From Streptomyces griseicoloratus (GTDB taxonomy: Bacteria; Actinomycetota; Actinomycetes; Streptomycetales; Streptomycetaceae), in NCBI RefSeq assembly GCF_014534645.1, contig NZ_JACVQF010000223.1:248001-312000 (forward strand): DNA of 64,000 nt, in the 5' to 3' direction. The notes under the pieces were generated by a model. It made no database searches. It saw nothing but the letters and a program-made list of their open reading frames with translations, and was not told the DNA's origin. The position numbers and the translations under genes are program-made. Shown here piece by piece: positions 8,228-16,699 of this stretch (within the stretch, counting starts at the first letter, position 1; each line of letters starts with the position of its first letter).

Positions 8228-9250
8228 TCAGACCCCGTACGCCTCTTCGAGCAGGTCGACGTACGCCTTGGGCGATCGCATCAGGGCCGCGACGTTGTCG
8301 GCCACCTCCTGCCCCGTGGCGAAGGAGATGGGGCGTCGCGACTCCTCGGCGGCGGCCGCGTACTCGGGGTCGGTGACCACCTTCCGGAACGCGTCGCGGA
8401 CGAGTTCGAGCTGTTCCGGTTTCATGCCGGGAGGTCCGGCGATGGCGCGACCGCTCTCGACCAGTGCGGTGTGGCTGCGGGCCAGTTCCGCCTTCTCCGG
8501 CGGCACGATGTCGGCGAGCACCGGGGTGTCGGCCAGCAGCTTCTTGCCCTGCTTGCTGCCGATGGTCAGCAGCGGTACCGCGTCGCCGGACTTGAGGGCC
8601 GACTCCTGGCTCCCGTACGACCGGGAGTGCAGGTCGACGACCCCGGACAGGACACCGAGGTAGGCCTCATTGCTGGTGGAGTATCCGGTGATCACCTTGG
8701 AGTCGAGCCCGAGCAGGCTGTGCAGGACGACACCGTCCATGTACTCGTTGGAACCGGGGCCGGTGGCCGCGAAGCGCGTCGGGTCCTGATCCTTCTCCTT
8801 CATCACGTCGGACCAGGTGTCGATGGCACCCTTCTCGGACGTGAGGACCACGTCGGGTTCGGAGCTGAGCCGGCCGATGTAGGAGAAGGAATTGACGTCG
8901 TACTGGACACCGGGCGCCCCGGCGAGTGCGCTCCCGATGTGACCGGGCATGTTGAACAGGGCGAGTGTGGTTCCGTCCGGCTCGGCCTTCGACAGCTCGT
9001 TGGTGGCCAGGACGCCGCCTGCGCCGGGCTTGTTCACCACGATGACCGTGGCGTCCAGTTCCTCGCCCAGCTTCGGGGCCAGCTGGCGGGCGTACGAGTC
9101 GTACCCGCCGCCGGGGGCGAACGGGACGATCAGTTCGATGGTCCTCCCCGCCAGGGAGACCGTGTTTCCGTCACCGGCCGACGCGTTGGCGCAGCCGGTC
9201 AGGGCGAGCATCGCCGCGGCCCCCGCAGCCAAGGCGGGAAGCAGGCGCAT
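8228..9250 (-). CDS. tctC: Tripartite tricarboxylate transporter substrate-binding lipoprotein (TctC/Bug family)
   Basis: The extracytoplasmic solute receptor of a TTT carboxylate importer. The lipobox LALTGC with Cys20 gives a lipoprotein anchored to the outer membrane face. Family features follow: the segment IELIVPFAPGGGYDSYARQL binds the substrate carboxylate, and VVNKPGAGGVLATNEL is the second Bug signature. About 340 residues, the usual length. An ATG ten codons upstream (9280) is also possible, but the shorter form gives a cleaner signal peptide. It is the last gene of tctABC. Substrate unknown; homologues bind citrate, nicotinate, terephthalate and other carboxylates. Confidence 0.88.
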   Translation of the reverse strand: MRLLPALAAGAAAMLALTGCANASAGDGNTVSLAGRTIELIVPFAPGGGYDSYARQLAPKLGEELDATVIVVNKPGAGGVLATNELSKAEPDGTTLALFNMPGHIGSALAGAPGVQYDVNSFSYIGRLSSEPDVVLTSEKGAIDTWSDVMKEKDQDPTRFAATGPGSNEYMDGVVLHSLLGLDSKVITGYSTSNEAYLGVLSGVVDLHSRSYGSQESALKSGDAVPLLTIGSKQGKKLLADTPVLADIVPPEKAELARSHTALVESGRAIAGPPGMKPEQLELVRDAFRKVVTDPEYAAAAEESRRPISFATGQEVADNVAALMRSPKAYVDLLEEAYGV

Positions 9251-9318
9251 GCGGGTCCCTTGTCTCCTGTGTGCTCTCATCCGTGTGCTCCATCATGGGG
9301 TGCTTCGGTTGCGGCTGC

Positions 9319-9963
9319 TCAGCGCCTGCCCGTCAGTTCGAGCAGTCCCTCCGGGACGGGCAGCTCGAGTGCCATCCCGAAGAGGGCGTAGACCGCCGCG
9401 GCCAGGACGACCGCGTAGACGGCGGAGAACAGCCAGGACGACCTGGCCTGGAACCGCAGGTAGACGACGGTGAAGACGACCGAGGCCACGTACAGGCCGA
9501 AGACGTACAGGCCCGAGAAGAAGGCGGCGAAGTAAGCCAGGGACACCGTCCAGTCCTGGCGGCCGAGCGACGCGAAGAACAAGTGGTCGGCGTCGGCCTG
9601 GTCGTCCTCGGTGCCCTCGGCGTCCTCGGCGTTCTGGCCCGCGGCGGGGCCGGTGGACGCCGGACCCGGTTCCGACGGCCGCTCGCGCTCGCGGGACAGC
9701 AGGGAACTCACCGCGAAGGCCGCCGAGAGCGCGATCCCGGTACCCGTGGCGATCAGCGGGAACAGACCCGCGATCGCCTGCCACTGCAGCGCCGTGACGA
9801 ACGCGGCGGTGAAGATGACCAGCAGTGCGACAGCGATGACGAAGTCGGCCGACCTGGCGCCGCCGCGCCGGCGCGGGGCCCCGGGACCGGTGATCTCCTC
9901 GGCCGCGTCGCTCTCCTCGCCGGTGCCCGTGACGGTCGCACCCGGGCTCACACTGTTCGTCAT
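9319..9963 (-). CDS. tctB: TTT transporter small membrane subunit (TctB)
   Basis: A 214-residue membrane protein with four to five helices (FVIAVALLVIFTAAFVTALQW, LFPLIATGTGIALSAAFAV, LAYFAAFFSGLYVFGLYVA, FSAVYAVVLAAAVYALFGM). An acidic cytoplasmic loop lies between helices two and three. This matches TctB, the poorly conserved small subunit that sits between the TctA channel and the receptor. Its ATG overlaps the tctA stop by ATGA. Confidence 0.85.
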   Translation of the reverse strand: MTNSVSPGATVTGTGEESDAAEEITGPGAPRRRGGARSADFVIAVALLVIFTAAFVTALQWQAIAGLFPLIATGTGIALSAAFAVSSLLSRERERPSEPGPASTGPAAGQNAEDAEGTEDDQADADHLFFASLGRQDWTVSLAYFAAFFSGLYVFGLYVASVVFTVVYLRFQARSSWLFSAVYAVVLAAAVYALFGMALELPVPEGLLELTGRR

Positions 9964-11474
9964 ACCGCGGCACCTTCTTTCGTCCGAGGGGTGTCAACTG
10001 CCGTCCTGGGCTTGCGGAGAGCGCGCAGGATCTGGGAGACGACCAGGAGCAGGGCGACCGCGATGATGGCGATGACGGAGGGCCGGCCGAGCCACTCCCA
10101 GTCGTAGATCGAGTGGGACAGGATGAAGTACCGCTCGAGGATCGCCCCGAGCACCAGGCCGAGCAGCAGGGGCACGCGCGGCCAGTCCCAGCGGATGGCG
10201 ACGACTCCGACCGCCAGGAACAGCAGCATCACCAGCACGTTGGCGAAGCTGTTGGACTCCGAGTAGGCGCCCAGGGTCAGGAGCAGGATGAGGGACGGCA
10301 CCAGGACACGCCCCTTCACCCGGGTCAGGTGGGTGAGCGGGCGCAGCAGCACGTAGCCCAGCGCGGCAGCGGCGACGGTCGCGAGGACGACGATCCAGAC
10401 CATCGACAGGGTGACATCGAGGTCGTCCGTGAGCATGGACGGCCCCGGGTCGAGTCCGAGGATCACGAAGGCTCCCAGCAGTACGGCCATCGAGACCGAA
10501 CTGGGCACGCCGAAGGCGATCGTCGGAACCAGCGCACCGCCGTCCTTGGCGGTGCTGGTCGCGCCGGAGGCGATGACGCCCTCGATCGCGCCACGGCCGA
10601 ACCGCTCGGGCTTCTTCGAGGTCTGCTTCGCGTGTCCGTAGGCGATGAACTGCGCCATCGATCCGCCCAGACCGGGAACGATGCCGACGGCGACACCGAT
10701 CGCGCTGGCCCGCACCACCAGGAACCAGTGCTTCGCCGTCTCCAGCACGCCCGTCCTGATGCCCCCGACCTTCGGCCGGCCGTGGTGGCGGGTCCGGTTG
10801 TCCTTGTCCAGCATGATCTGGAGCAGTTCGGCGCCGCCGAGGAGGCCGACGACCACCGGGACGATGCCGATCCCCTCCCACAGCTCCAGCGAACCGAACG
10901 TATAGCGCGGAATACCGGTGTTGGGGTCGAGGCCGACGAGCGACAGGAGGACGCCCAGGGCGGCCATGATCGAGCCCTTGAACATGTTCTTGCCGGACAG
11001 CGACGCGACGAAGGCGAGCCCCAGCAGGCCGATCGCGAAGAGTTCGGGCGGGCCGATCATCAGCACCAGCGGGCTGAGGACGGGGATCAGCGCGGTCAGT
11101 ACGGCCACGCCGAAGACCGCGCCGATGACCGAGCTGGCCAGGGCCGCGCCCAGGGCCCGGCCGGCCTGCCCCTTCTTGTTCAGTGGAAAGCCGTCCAGCA
11201 CCATGGCTGCCGCGCTGGCCTCTCCCGGTATGCCGAACAGCACCGAGGTGAAGTCACCGGCGACGGCGCAGACCACGTACATGCCCAGCAGCAGGGAGAA
11301 CGCCGGCACGGGATCCATGCCGAAGGTGATGGGGATGAGCAGGGCGAGCGTGACCGCCCCGCCCAGGCCGGGCAGGATGCCGACCACGAAACCGATGGCG
11401 ACGCCCAACAGCAGCATCGCGAGCGAATCGGGCGCGACCACCTGCTGCAGTGCGCTCCCGAGCTGTTCCAACAA
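9960..11474 (-). CDS. tctA: TTT transporter large permease subunit (TctA)
   Basis: The ion-coupled permease of the TTT system, about 504 residues with roughly 11-12 helices. The diagnostic TctA motif GFVVGILPGLGGAVTLALL is near residue 30, and its internal duplicate AVGIVPGLGGSMAQFIAYG sits in the second half, as expected for the inverted repeat fold. A TTG start is proposed: it follows TTGGAG by seven bases and matches where family members begin. An ATG 108 bases upstream (11582) would add a polar, Arg/Ser-rich extension not expected in this family. First gene of tctABC, divergent from the dehydrogenase operon. Confidence 0.82.
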   Translation of the reverse strand: MLEQLGSALQQVVAPDSLAMLLLGVAIGFVVGILPGLGGAVTLALLIPITFGMDPVPAFSLLLGMYVVCAVAGDFTSVLFGIPGEASAAAMVLDGFPLNKKGQAGRALGAALASSVIGAVFGVAVLTALIPVLSPLVLMIGPPELFAIGLLGLAFVASLSGKNMFKGSIMAALGVLLSLVGLDPNTGIPRYTFGSLELWEGIGIVPVVVGLLGGAELLQIMLDKDNRTRHHGRPKVGGIRTGVLETAKHWFLVVRASAIGVAVGIVPGLGGSMAQFIAYGHAKQTSKKPERFGRGAIEGVIASGATSTAKDGGALVPTIAFGVPSSVSMAVLLGAFVILGLDPGPSMLTDDLDVTLSMVWIVVLATVAAAALGYVLLRPLTHLTRVKGRVLVPSLILLLTLGAYSESNSFANVLVMLLFLAVGVVAIRWDWPRVPLLLGLVLGAILERYFILSHSIYDWEWLGRPSVIAIIAVALLLVVSQILRALRKPRTAVDTPRTKEGAAV

Positions 11475-11860
11475 GGCCCGACTCCAATCTCGCCCACGAT
11501 TGCCGGATTCCTTCGACGACTGACTGGGAACGGACGCCGGTCGTCGCTCATCGGCTCGTGGCGGTGTGGTGCTGGTTCGCACTGCAGAGAAGTTTTCTGC
11601 GTCGACGGGGGTGGACTGTAGCTTCCGTCACATGGGCTGTCAACGAATCTGACAGGAGCTGTTGCAGGGCTTCTGAACTGCGAATATGCGTTCCATGCAG
11701 GCGAGATGGCGGCCACTCAATCCCTCGGTGCACCCTTGTGGTGGCTGGCCGACGAGTCCGTTCCCGGGTCCCGGACCGGCGGTTCATACGTATCTCTTCA
11801 AGAGCTTTTTCTGCTATACAGAAGAAACATCTTCATAGATCGATCGCGGGAGGCTGACTC
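11475..11860. promoter_or_regulatory. Divergent control region between tctABC and the dehydrogenase operon
   Basis: A 386-bp non-coding region markedly richer in A/T than its surroundings. It contains two inverted repeats with similar half-sites: GCAGAGAA-g-TTTTCTGC (11584-11600, 7 of 8 arm positions paired), about 110 bp before tctA, and TTTTTCTG-ctata-CAGAAGAA (11806-11826, 7 of 8 paired), about 35 bp before the dehydrogenase start. Both hold TTTTCTG/CAGAAAA-like half-sites, suggesting one regulator acts on both promoters; the downstream IclR protein is the obvious candidate. TATACA inside the second repeat could be a -10 element. This is inference from sequence only. Confidence 0.5.
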
Positions 11861-12769
11861 TTGACGGAACGACAGGTGGGCGTGGTCGGCCTGGGGCCCA
11901 TGGGCCGGGCCCTCGCCGGCGCTCTCCTCTCCAAGGGGTACGACGTCGTGGGCTGGGACCGGGACCCCGAGCGGCGCACCGCCGCCGCGGCAGCCGGGGT
12001 GACGGCGGTGGGCGACGCCCGGGAGGCGGCGGCCGGCAGCGACGTCGTGTTCACGGTGCTGCCGCATGCCGGCGCCGTCCTCGAGGTGGCGCTCGACGCG
12101 GAGCGGGGGATCCTGGGCGGACTGGCCGACGGCGCGCTGCTGATCGACATGACGACCGCCGGCCCGCCGCTGGCGCACCGCCTCCACGGCGAGTTCACCG
12201 CCGTGGGCCGGCGTTTCGTCGACGCGCCGGTGTCGGGCAAGGCGCCTGGGATGACGGTGCTGCTCGGAGCGGAGGAGGGAGAGCTCGGCGAGGCGGAGCA
12301 GGTGCTCCGCGACGTCGCCTCGTCGGTCGTCCACTGCGGGTCACGCGGCGCCGGATACGCCGTCAAGCTGGTGAACCAGCACATCAAGTACGCGTGGTAC
12401 CTGGCCTCCTCCGAGGCACTGCTCGTCGCCAGGGAATGGGGACTGGACACGAGGACGGTGGTCGAGGCGGTGGAGCGGTCCAGCGGCGCCAGCCGCGGTT
12501 TCGCCGACGCGGCCGCCTACTTCCTCGACGACGCCGCCGAGGTCGCGGCGCACGGGCCGGCCCGCACCATCGCCAAGGACATGGTGCTGGCCGCCGAACT
12601 CGCCGAGGCGGCCGGAGTGAGCAGTCCGACCCTGTCGGTCGTCACCGACTTCTTCGGCCGCCTCGTCGCGAGTGACTACGCCGACCGGCCCTTCCCCGCC
12701 GGCAACGCCCTGCTCGAGACCCTCAGAACCGGCCGGTGCGCCGACGACGTCGAGGAGACCCTGCTGTGA
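11861..12769 (+). CDS. NAD(P)-dependent beta-hydroxyacid dehydrogenase (3-hydroxyisobutyrate dehydrogenase family)
   Basis: A 302-residue enzyme oxidising a beta-hydroxy acid with NAD(P)+. The Rossmann motif GVVGLGPMGRALAG is at residues 7-20. The substrate-binding segment DAPVSGKAPGMTVLLG is near residue 122, and the catalytic Lys lies in GYAVKLVNQH near residue 169 (family usually KxxNN, here KLVNQ). The C-terminal all-helical dimer domain is complete. The TTG start has GGGAGG eight bases upstream. It overlaps the aldolase gene by GTGA. Relatives include L-threonate, tartronate-semialdehyde and 3-hydroxyisobutyrate dehydrogenases; the substrate cannot be chosen here. Confidence 0.85.
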   Translation: MTERQVGVVGLGPMGRALAGALLSKGYDVVGWDRDPERRTAAAAAGVTAVGDAREAAAGSDVVFTVLPHAGAVLEVALDAERGILGGLADGALLIDMTTAGPPLAHRLHGEFTAVGRRFVDAPVSGKAPGMTVLLGAEEGELGEAEQVLRDVASSVVHCGSRGAGYAVKLVNQHIKYAWYLASSEALLVAREWGLDTRTVVEAVERSSGASRGFADAAAYFLDDAAEVAAHGPARTIAKDMVLAAELAEAAGVSSPTLSVVTDFFGRLVASDYADRPFPAGNALLETLRTGRCADDVEETLL

Positions 12770-13566
12770 CCGTCACCGGTACCCAGGCGCCCGGCCCGCG
12801 CACGGACGTGCCCGCCACACCGGGCACGGCGGCGGACGGAGCGACGGGCGAACTGAAGCTGGTCCTGGCCGAGGCATGCCGCGTGATCGCCCGGGCCGGC
12901 CTCGCCGAGGACATCCTCGGGCACGTGAGTGCGCGTACCCCGGGGGGCGACGCCGTCCTGGTGCGGTCGCGCAGTCCTCAGGAACGCGGGCTGCTGTTCA
13001 CCACACCGGCCGACATCCACGAGGTGGGGGACAAGGACGACACGCTGCCGCTGGGCTACCGGGCTCCCAACGAGTTCCCCATCCACAGCCAGGTCCTGAA
13101 GGCTCGCCGGGACGTCAACTCGGTGGTGCACGCGCATGCTCCCTCCGTCGTCGCCTGCGACCTGGCGGGCCTTGAGCTGCGGCCGATCGTCGGGGCCTAC
13201 AACATCCCCGCGATGCGGATGGCGAGTGAGGGGATCCCCCTCTACCCACGCAGCCTGCTCATCAACAACGACGAGCTCGGCGCCGCCGTCGCCGCCACGC
13301 TCGGCGACCGTCCGGCGTGCGTCCTGCGCGGACACGGCGTCGTCACCGTCGGCGAGACCGTGGAACAGGCGGTGGTCCGTGCCCTGAACCTCGAGATCCT
13401 GGCCCGGATGACGCTCGACGCCAACCGCCCGGGAACGGTGCCGCCCGAGGTCCCCGAGGAGGACATGTCGGCGATGCCCGATCTGGGATCGACGTTCAAC
13501 GACATGTATGTCTGGCAGTACCAGCGCGCACAGCTGGAACTGGCCGGCCTCGGGCTGCGGAGGTAG
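12766..13566 (+). CDS. Class II aldolase/adducin family protein (aldolase or decarboxylase)
   Basis: A 266-residue zinc enzyme of the fuculose-aldolase/adducin fold, which cleaves or decarboxylates aldol-type substrates. The metal ligands are visible as the pair in VVHAHAP (about residue 125) and the His in LRGHGVV (about residue 188). A substrate-pocket segment containing GHVSART lies near residue 50. The GTG start overlaps the dehydrogenase stop by GTGA, so the two are made together. In other bacteria this family supplies 3-oxo-tetronate-4-phosphate decarboxylase (acid-sugar catabolism, usually with a kinase, absent here) and dihydroxyphthalate decarboxylase (phthalate pathway). Both fit a carboxylate-catabolic setting. 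Confidence 0.83.
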   Translation: MTVTGTQAPGPRTDVPATPGTAADGATGELKLVLAEACRVIARAGLAEDILGHVSARTPGGDAVLVRSRSPQERGLLFTTPADIHEVGDKDDTLPLGYRAPNEFPIHSQVLKARRDVNSVVHAHAPSVVACDLAGLELRPIVGAYNIPAMRMASEGIPLYPRSLLINNDELGAAVAATLGDRPACVLRGHGVVTVGETVEQAVVRALNLEILARMTLDANRPGTVPPEVPEEDMSAMPDLGSTFNDMYVWQYQRAQLELAGLGLRR

Positions 13567-13573
13567 GCGGCGC

Positions 13574-14812
13574 GTGCCGGACAAGGACACCTCGCCGGGC
13601 GCGGCCGCCGAGGACAGCTCACCGGGCGAGTCCGCCGAGGCAGCCGGGCCGGTCTCGCCGGGGACCGACCGTGCGTTCAGCGTCGTCACGACGACCCTGT
13701 TCTCGGTCTCCCTGGGCATGGTGAGTGTCGCGGCGCCGGTGATCGCCGTGCAGGCCGGGATCTCGACCGCGGCCATCGGCCTGCTCGTGGCGCTCTCGGG
13801 GGTCTCGCAGATCGCCACCCGCCTGTGCATGGGGCCACTGCTGCGGCGGTTCCCGGACAAGCTGTTCGTCGCGTTCGCGTCCGGCGCCCTCGCGGTGTCC
13901 TGCGCGCTTCTCGTACGGGAGACCGCGATGTGGGCGTTCGCGGTGTCCCAACTGCTGCAGGGCCTGGCCCGCGCCTTGTTCTGGACCGGGACCCAGACGC
14001 ATGCGATCCGGGCCTGGCCGACCTCGGTGGGCGGCCTGACCGTCATCAACATCGCCAACGGGGTGGGGGCCCTGGTGGGTCCCGTCCTCGCCGGAGCCCT
14101 GGCCGTCCGGTCCCTGTCCCTCTCCCTGGTCGTGGCGACTGTAATGGGGGTGCTCGGACTCGTCTCCGCCGCGCTCCTCAGGAGTTTCCGGCCGTTCCGC
14201 TCGGCTCCTCAGGAGAAGGGCAACGGGCGGCGCCGTCTCTGGCTGCGGCCCGGTGTCGGCGCGGCCTGTGCGATGACCGCGGGCGGCGGAGCCTGGAAGG
14301 GGCTGATGAACTCCTACGTACCGGTGGTCCTGTCGCACGCCGGGCACGCCGCTCCCGCCGTCGGCGCGCTGGTCACCGGTGCCAATCTGGCGGGTCTGAT
14401 GGGCAGCGCCGTCTCGAAGCGGGTGCAGGCCGCCGGGCTGCGCCCGGCGATGCTCCTGGGGCTTGTGCCCGCCGGGGTGGGCATCGGCCTGACCGGACTC
14501 TTCCCGGGGAGCATCGTGGTCGCCACGGCCATGCTGTTCGCGGCGGGACTGGGCGCCGGTGTCCTGCAGACCGTGGGCCCCGCGCTGGCGGCGGACTCCG
14601 TCGGCCCGGAGGAACGCGGCGACGCCATCGCGACCATCGGAACGTTCCGGGCCGCGACGCTCCTGGCGGCGCCGCTCGGCGCCGGTGCGCTGGTGCTGGT
14701 CATGTCCGCCGGCGCCGCCCTCGCGACGGCGGGGGCGCTGATGTCCCTGCCCGCGGTCCTCGTGTCACTACGGAACGGCCCCACGGAGAAGCACGTCCGA
14801 TCACGCCACTGA
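13574..14812 (+). CDS. MFS transporter
   Basis: A 412-residue major facilitator with about 12 membrane helices after an acidic, disordered 40-residue N-terminus. The first helix is VVTTTLFSVSLGMVSVAAPV. The helix 2-3 loop carries a weak form of the MFS motif (MGPLLRRFPDK). A cytoplasmic basic loop (QEKGNGRRRLW) separates the two six-helix halves. The GTG start is 7 bases after the aldolase stop, with an AGGTAGG ribosome site overlapping that stop. As third gene of the operon it may import the pathway substrate or export an intermediate. Confidence 0.85.
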   Translation: MPDKDTSPGAAAEDSSPGESAEAAGPVSPGTDRAFSVVTTTLFSVSLGMVSVAAPVIAVQAGISTAAIGLLVALSGVSQIATRLCMGPLLRRFPDKLFVAFASGALAVSCALLVRETAMWAFAVSQLLQGLARALFWTGTQTHAIRAWPTSVGGLTVINIANGVGALVGPVLAGALAVRSLSLSLVVATVMGVLGLVSAALLRSFRPFRSAPQEKGNGRRRLWLRPGVGAACAMTAGGGAWKGLMNSYVPVVLSHAGHAAPAVGALVTGANLAGLMGSAVSKRVQAAGLRPAMLLGLVPAGVGIGLTGLFPGSIVVATAMLFAAGLGAGVLQTVGPALAADSVGPEERGDAIATIGTFRAATLLAAPLGAGALVLVMSAGAALATAGALMSLPAVLVSLRNGPTEKHVRSRH

Positions 14813-14953
14813 CATGGGCGTGTCTCGTCTATCGTGACCGTGTTCCGGCACGGGGTTCCCCCGACCGGACGCGGCGAAGAACAGGCCCGTGCCGTGACGA
14901 AGCGTCCGGAACGGACACTTCGCCCGCCGCGGGGAGCCCGAAAGTGAGGAGCC

Positions 14954-15718
14954 TTGAATTCGAGTGGGAACAGCCGGCCGGCTTATCCGATCACGTCGGT
15001 CGACAACGCCCTGCGCCTGATGCTGATGTTCAAGGAACACCGGCGCGTCCGGCTCTCCGACGCCGCCGAGGAGCTGGGGGTCGCGACGTCGACGGCTCAC
15101 CGGCTGCTGGCCATGCTGCAGTTCCACGGGTTCGTCCGGCAGGAGGAGAACGTACGCACCTACGTGCCGGGGCCCGCGTTCCTCGACATCGGCCTGGCCG
15201 CCGTCCGGAACATGGACATCCGCGAACACGCGAGGCCCGTGCTCACCGACCTGGCGATGAGGCTCGGTGAGACGGTCCACCTCGCCCAGCTGGAGGGCGC
15301 CAACGTGCGCTACCTCATCGGCGCCGAGGGCGGGGAGGCGCTGCGCGTGGTCGACCGGACCGGCCAGGTCGTGCCGGCGCACACCAGCGCCACCGGCCGG
15401 GTCCTGTTGGCGGACCTGCCCGAATCGAGGCTCGGACCCATCGTGGAGCGCCTGGTGACCCAGGATGCGCAACTGTCCGGCCTGTACAAGGAGCTCGAGC
15501 AGATCCGCCAGCGCGGATACGCGGTGAACGCCCGTCCCGACGACGTCATCTCCGTGGCGACACCGGTGCGCGACGGCGACGACGTCACCGTCGCCGCGAT
15601 CAACGCCGTGGGACCGGCCTCCCGGATGACGCAACGTGACCAGCGCCGCGTCGTCCGCCACCTGCACGCCGCCGCCGCTCAGCTCGAGGACATCCTCCGC
15701 GCCGCGCCGTCCTGCTAG
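14954..15718 (+). CDS. IclR family transcriptional regulator
   Basis: A 254-residue regulator. The N-terminal winged helix (about residues 14-75, with LSDAAEELGVATSTAHRLL as recognition helices) is followed by the IclR effector domain (about residues 80-250, with VPAHTSATGRVLLADLPE as ligand-pocket signature). IclR proteins typically respond to small carboxylates or aromatic acids and control neighbouring catabolic genes. The TTG start is supported by GTGAGGA about five bases upstream. It is 141 bp after the MFS gene, so it may have its own promoter. Likely targets are the divergent tctABC/dehydrogenase promoters, which hold paired repeats. Confidence 0.9.
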   Translation: MNSSGNSRPAYPITSVDNALRLMLMFKEHRRVRLSDAAEELGVATSTAHRLLAMLQFHGFVRQEENVRTYVPGPAFLDIGLAAVRNMDIREHARPVLTDLAMRLGETVHLAQLEGANVRYLIGAEGGEALRVVDRTGQVVPAHTSATGRVLLADLPESRLGPIVERLVTQDAQLSGLYKELEQIRQRGYAVNARPDDVISVATPVRDGDDVTVAAINAVGPASRMTQRDQRRVVRHLHAAAAQLEDILRAAPSC

Positions 15719-15827
15719 GGCCTGTCGTCACATTCCCGTCCTCCCCGCGACGCCTGGCACGCTCCTCCTCTGCCTCGAAGGCCTACGAGGACTTCCGGGG
15801 CGACGACGGGAACGTGACGACAGGCCC
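15718..15827. mobile_element. MITE-like element with 23-bp terminal inverted repeats
   Basis: GGGCCTGTCGTCACATTCCCGTC at one end and the reverse complement of GGGCCTGTCGTCACGTTCCCGTC at the other match at 22 of 23 positions, bounding 110 bp with no gene. Sequence just inside the arms is also partly palindromic. The left arm begins at the last base of the iclR stop codon. No target duplication is obvious. It could be a non-autonomous transposon remnant, and it could also terminate iclR and the convergent GntR gene. Confidence 0.55.
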
Positions 15828-15886
15828 CTGGAGGTGTCGGACGCGTGCCCGCCTCCACGCCGGTTCCGCGCCGGCGCAGTGTGCGG

Positions 15887-16651
15887 TCAGTCGCCCGCCA
15901 CCGCGTCGACGGTGCGCTGGAGGTGTGCCGCCAGGATGCGGCGGGCCTCGGCGGCGTCCCTGCGCCCGACGGCGTCGACGAAGGCCCGGTGCTCCTCGAC
16001 ACCCTGCTTTCCCTCGTGGTGAGCGGCCCGCATGGACATCAGCACGGCGTCCCGGATGGAACCCATGATCATGCCGATGGCCGGGTTGTGGCTCGCCTGG
16101 ACGGCCCGCAGATGGAAGCTGTACGACATGTCGACGGTGTAGCTGCCCAGTTCCCGGGCCTCCTCGGCCTGGTCGCACAGCACGCGCAGCTCCCGCAGGT
16201 CGTCCTCGGTGGCCCGTTCGCAGATGTGCTGGACGGTGCCCAGTTCGAGGGCGATCCGGGCCTCCGTCACCTGGGAGGCGCTCAGCCCGGACGTCGACAG
16301 CAGGTCGGTGAGGCCCTGCCCCGCGCGGTCGGTGTCCGGCGCGGTGACGAAGGCCCCGCCATGGGCGCCCGCGCGGATCTGGATCAGGCCGCTGACCTCG
16401 AGCGCCCGCAGGGCCTCGCGCAGCGTGAGCCGGCTGACGTTCATCCGCTCGCACAGGTCCCGCTCGGCCGGCAGACGCGTGCCCACCGGCAGCGATCCTG
16501 AACGGATGAGATCCCGGATCTGACCGACGATCATCGCGGACGCCCGGCCGGTGGGTACCGGCCGGAAGATCTCGTCCGAAGCGCCTGGCGCCGCCGTGCT
16601 CGAGGCCACTGCCACTCCCTCTCCCTGGGTGCTCGCCAAGGGTAAGTCCAT
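15887..16651 (-). CDS. GntR family regulator, FadR/FCD type
   Basis: A regulator of about 254 residues. A short polar leader is followed by a GntR winged helix (about residues 38-105; SGSLPVGTRLPAERDLCERM and VSRLTLREALRALEVSGLI) and the all-helical FCD ligand domain (about residues 120-245, with metal-site candidates Asp and His in MSYSFHLRAVQ and EEHRAFVDAV). It is divergent from the Rieske operon and very likely represses it through the AT-rich palindrome at 16700-16723. With the ATG used here (or a GTG six codons earlier), codon 3 of the ATG form is TTA, the rare bldA-dependent leucine codon. A downstream GTG after GGGAGAGGGA would avoid it, so the start is uncertain. Confidence 0.82.
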   Translation of the reverse strand: MDLPLASTQGEGVAVASSTAAPGASDEIFRPVPTGRASAMIVGQIRDLIRSGSLPVGTRLPAERDLCERMNVSRLTLREALRALEVSGLIQIRAGAHGGAFVTAPDTDRAGQGLTDLLSTSGLSASQVTEARIALELGTVQHICERATEDDLRELRVLCDQAEEARELGSYTVDMSYSFHLRAVQASHNPAIGMIMGSIRDAVLMSMRAAHHEGKQGVEEHRAFVDAVGRRDAAEARRILAAHLQRTVDAVAGD

Positions 16652-16662
16652 CGCTCCACCCC

Positions 16663-16692
16663 TTGACACTCACGCCTGCTGCTTCTTAACGT
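16663..16692 (+). promoter_or_regulatory. Candidate promoter of the Rieske oxygenase operon
   Basis: TTGACA at 16663-16668 and TAACGT at 16687-16692 are separated by 18 bp, a good housekeeping-sigma (HrdB-like) promoter on the plus strand. The predicted start of transcription, about 16699, abuts the operator-like palindrome. Confidence 0.55.
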
Positions 16693-16699
16693 CTCCATC

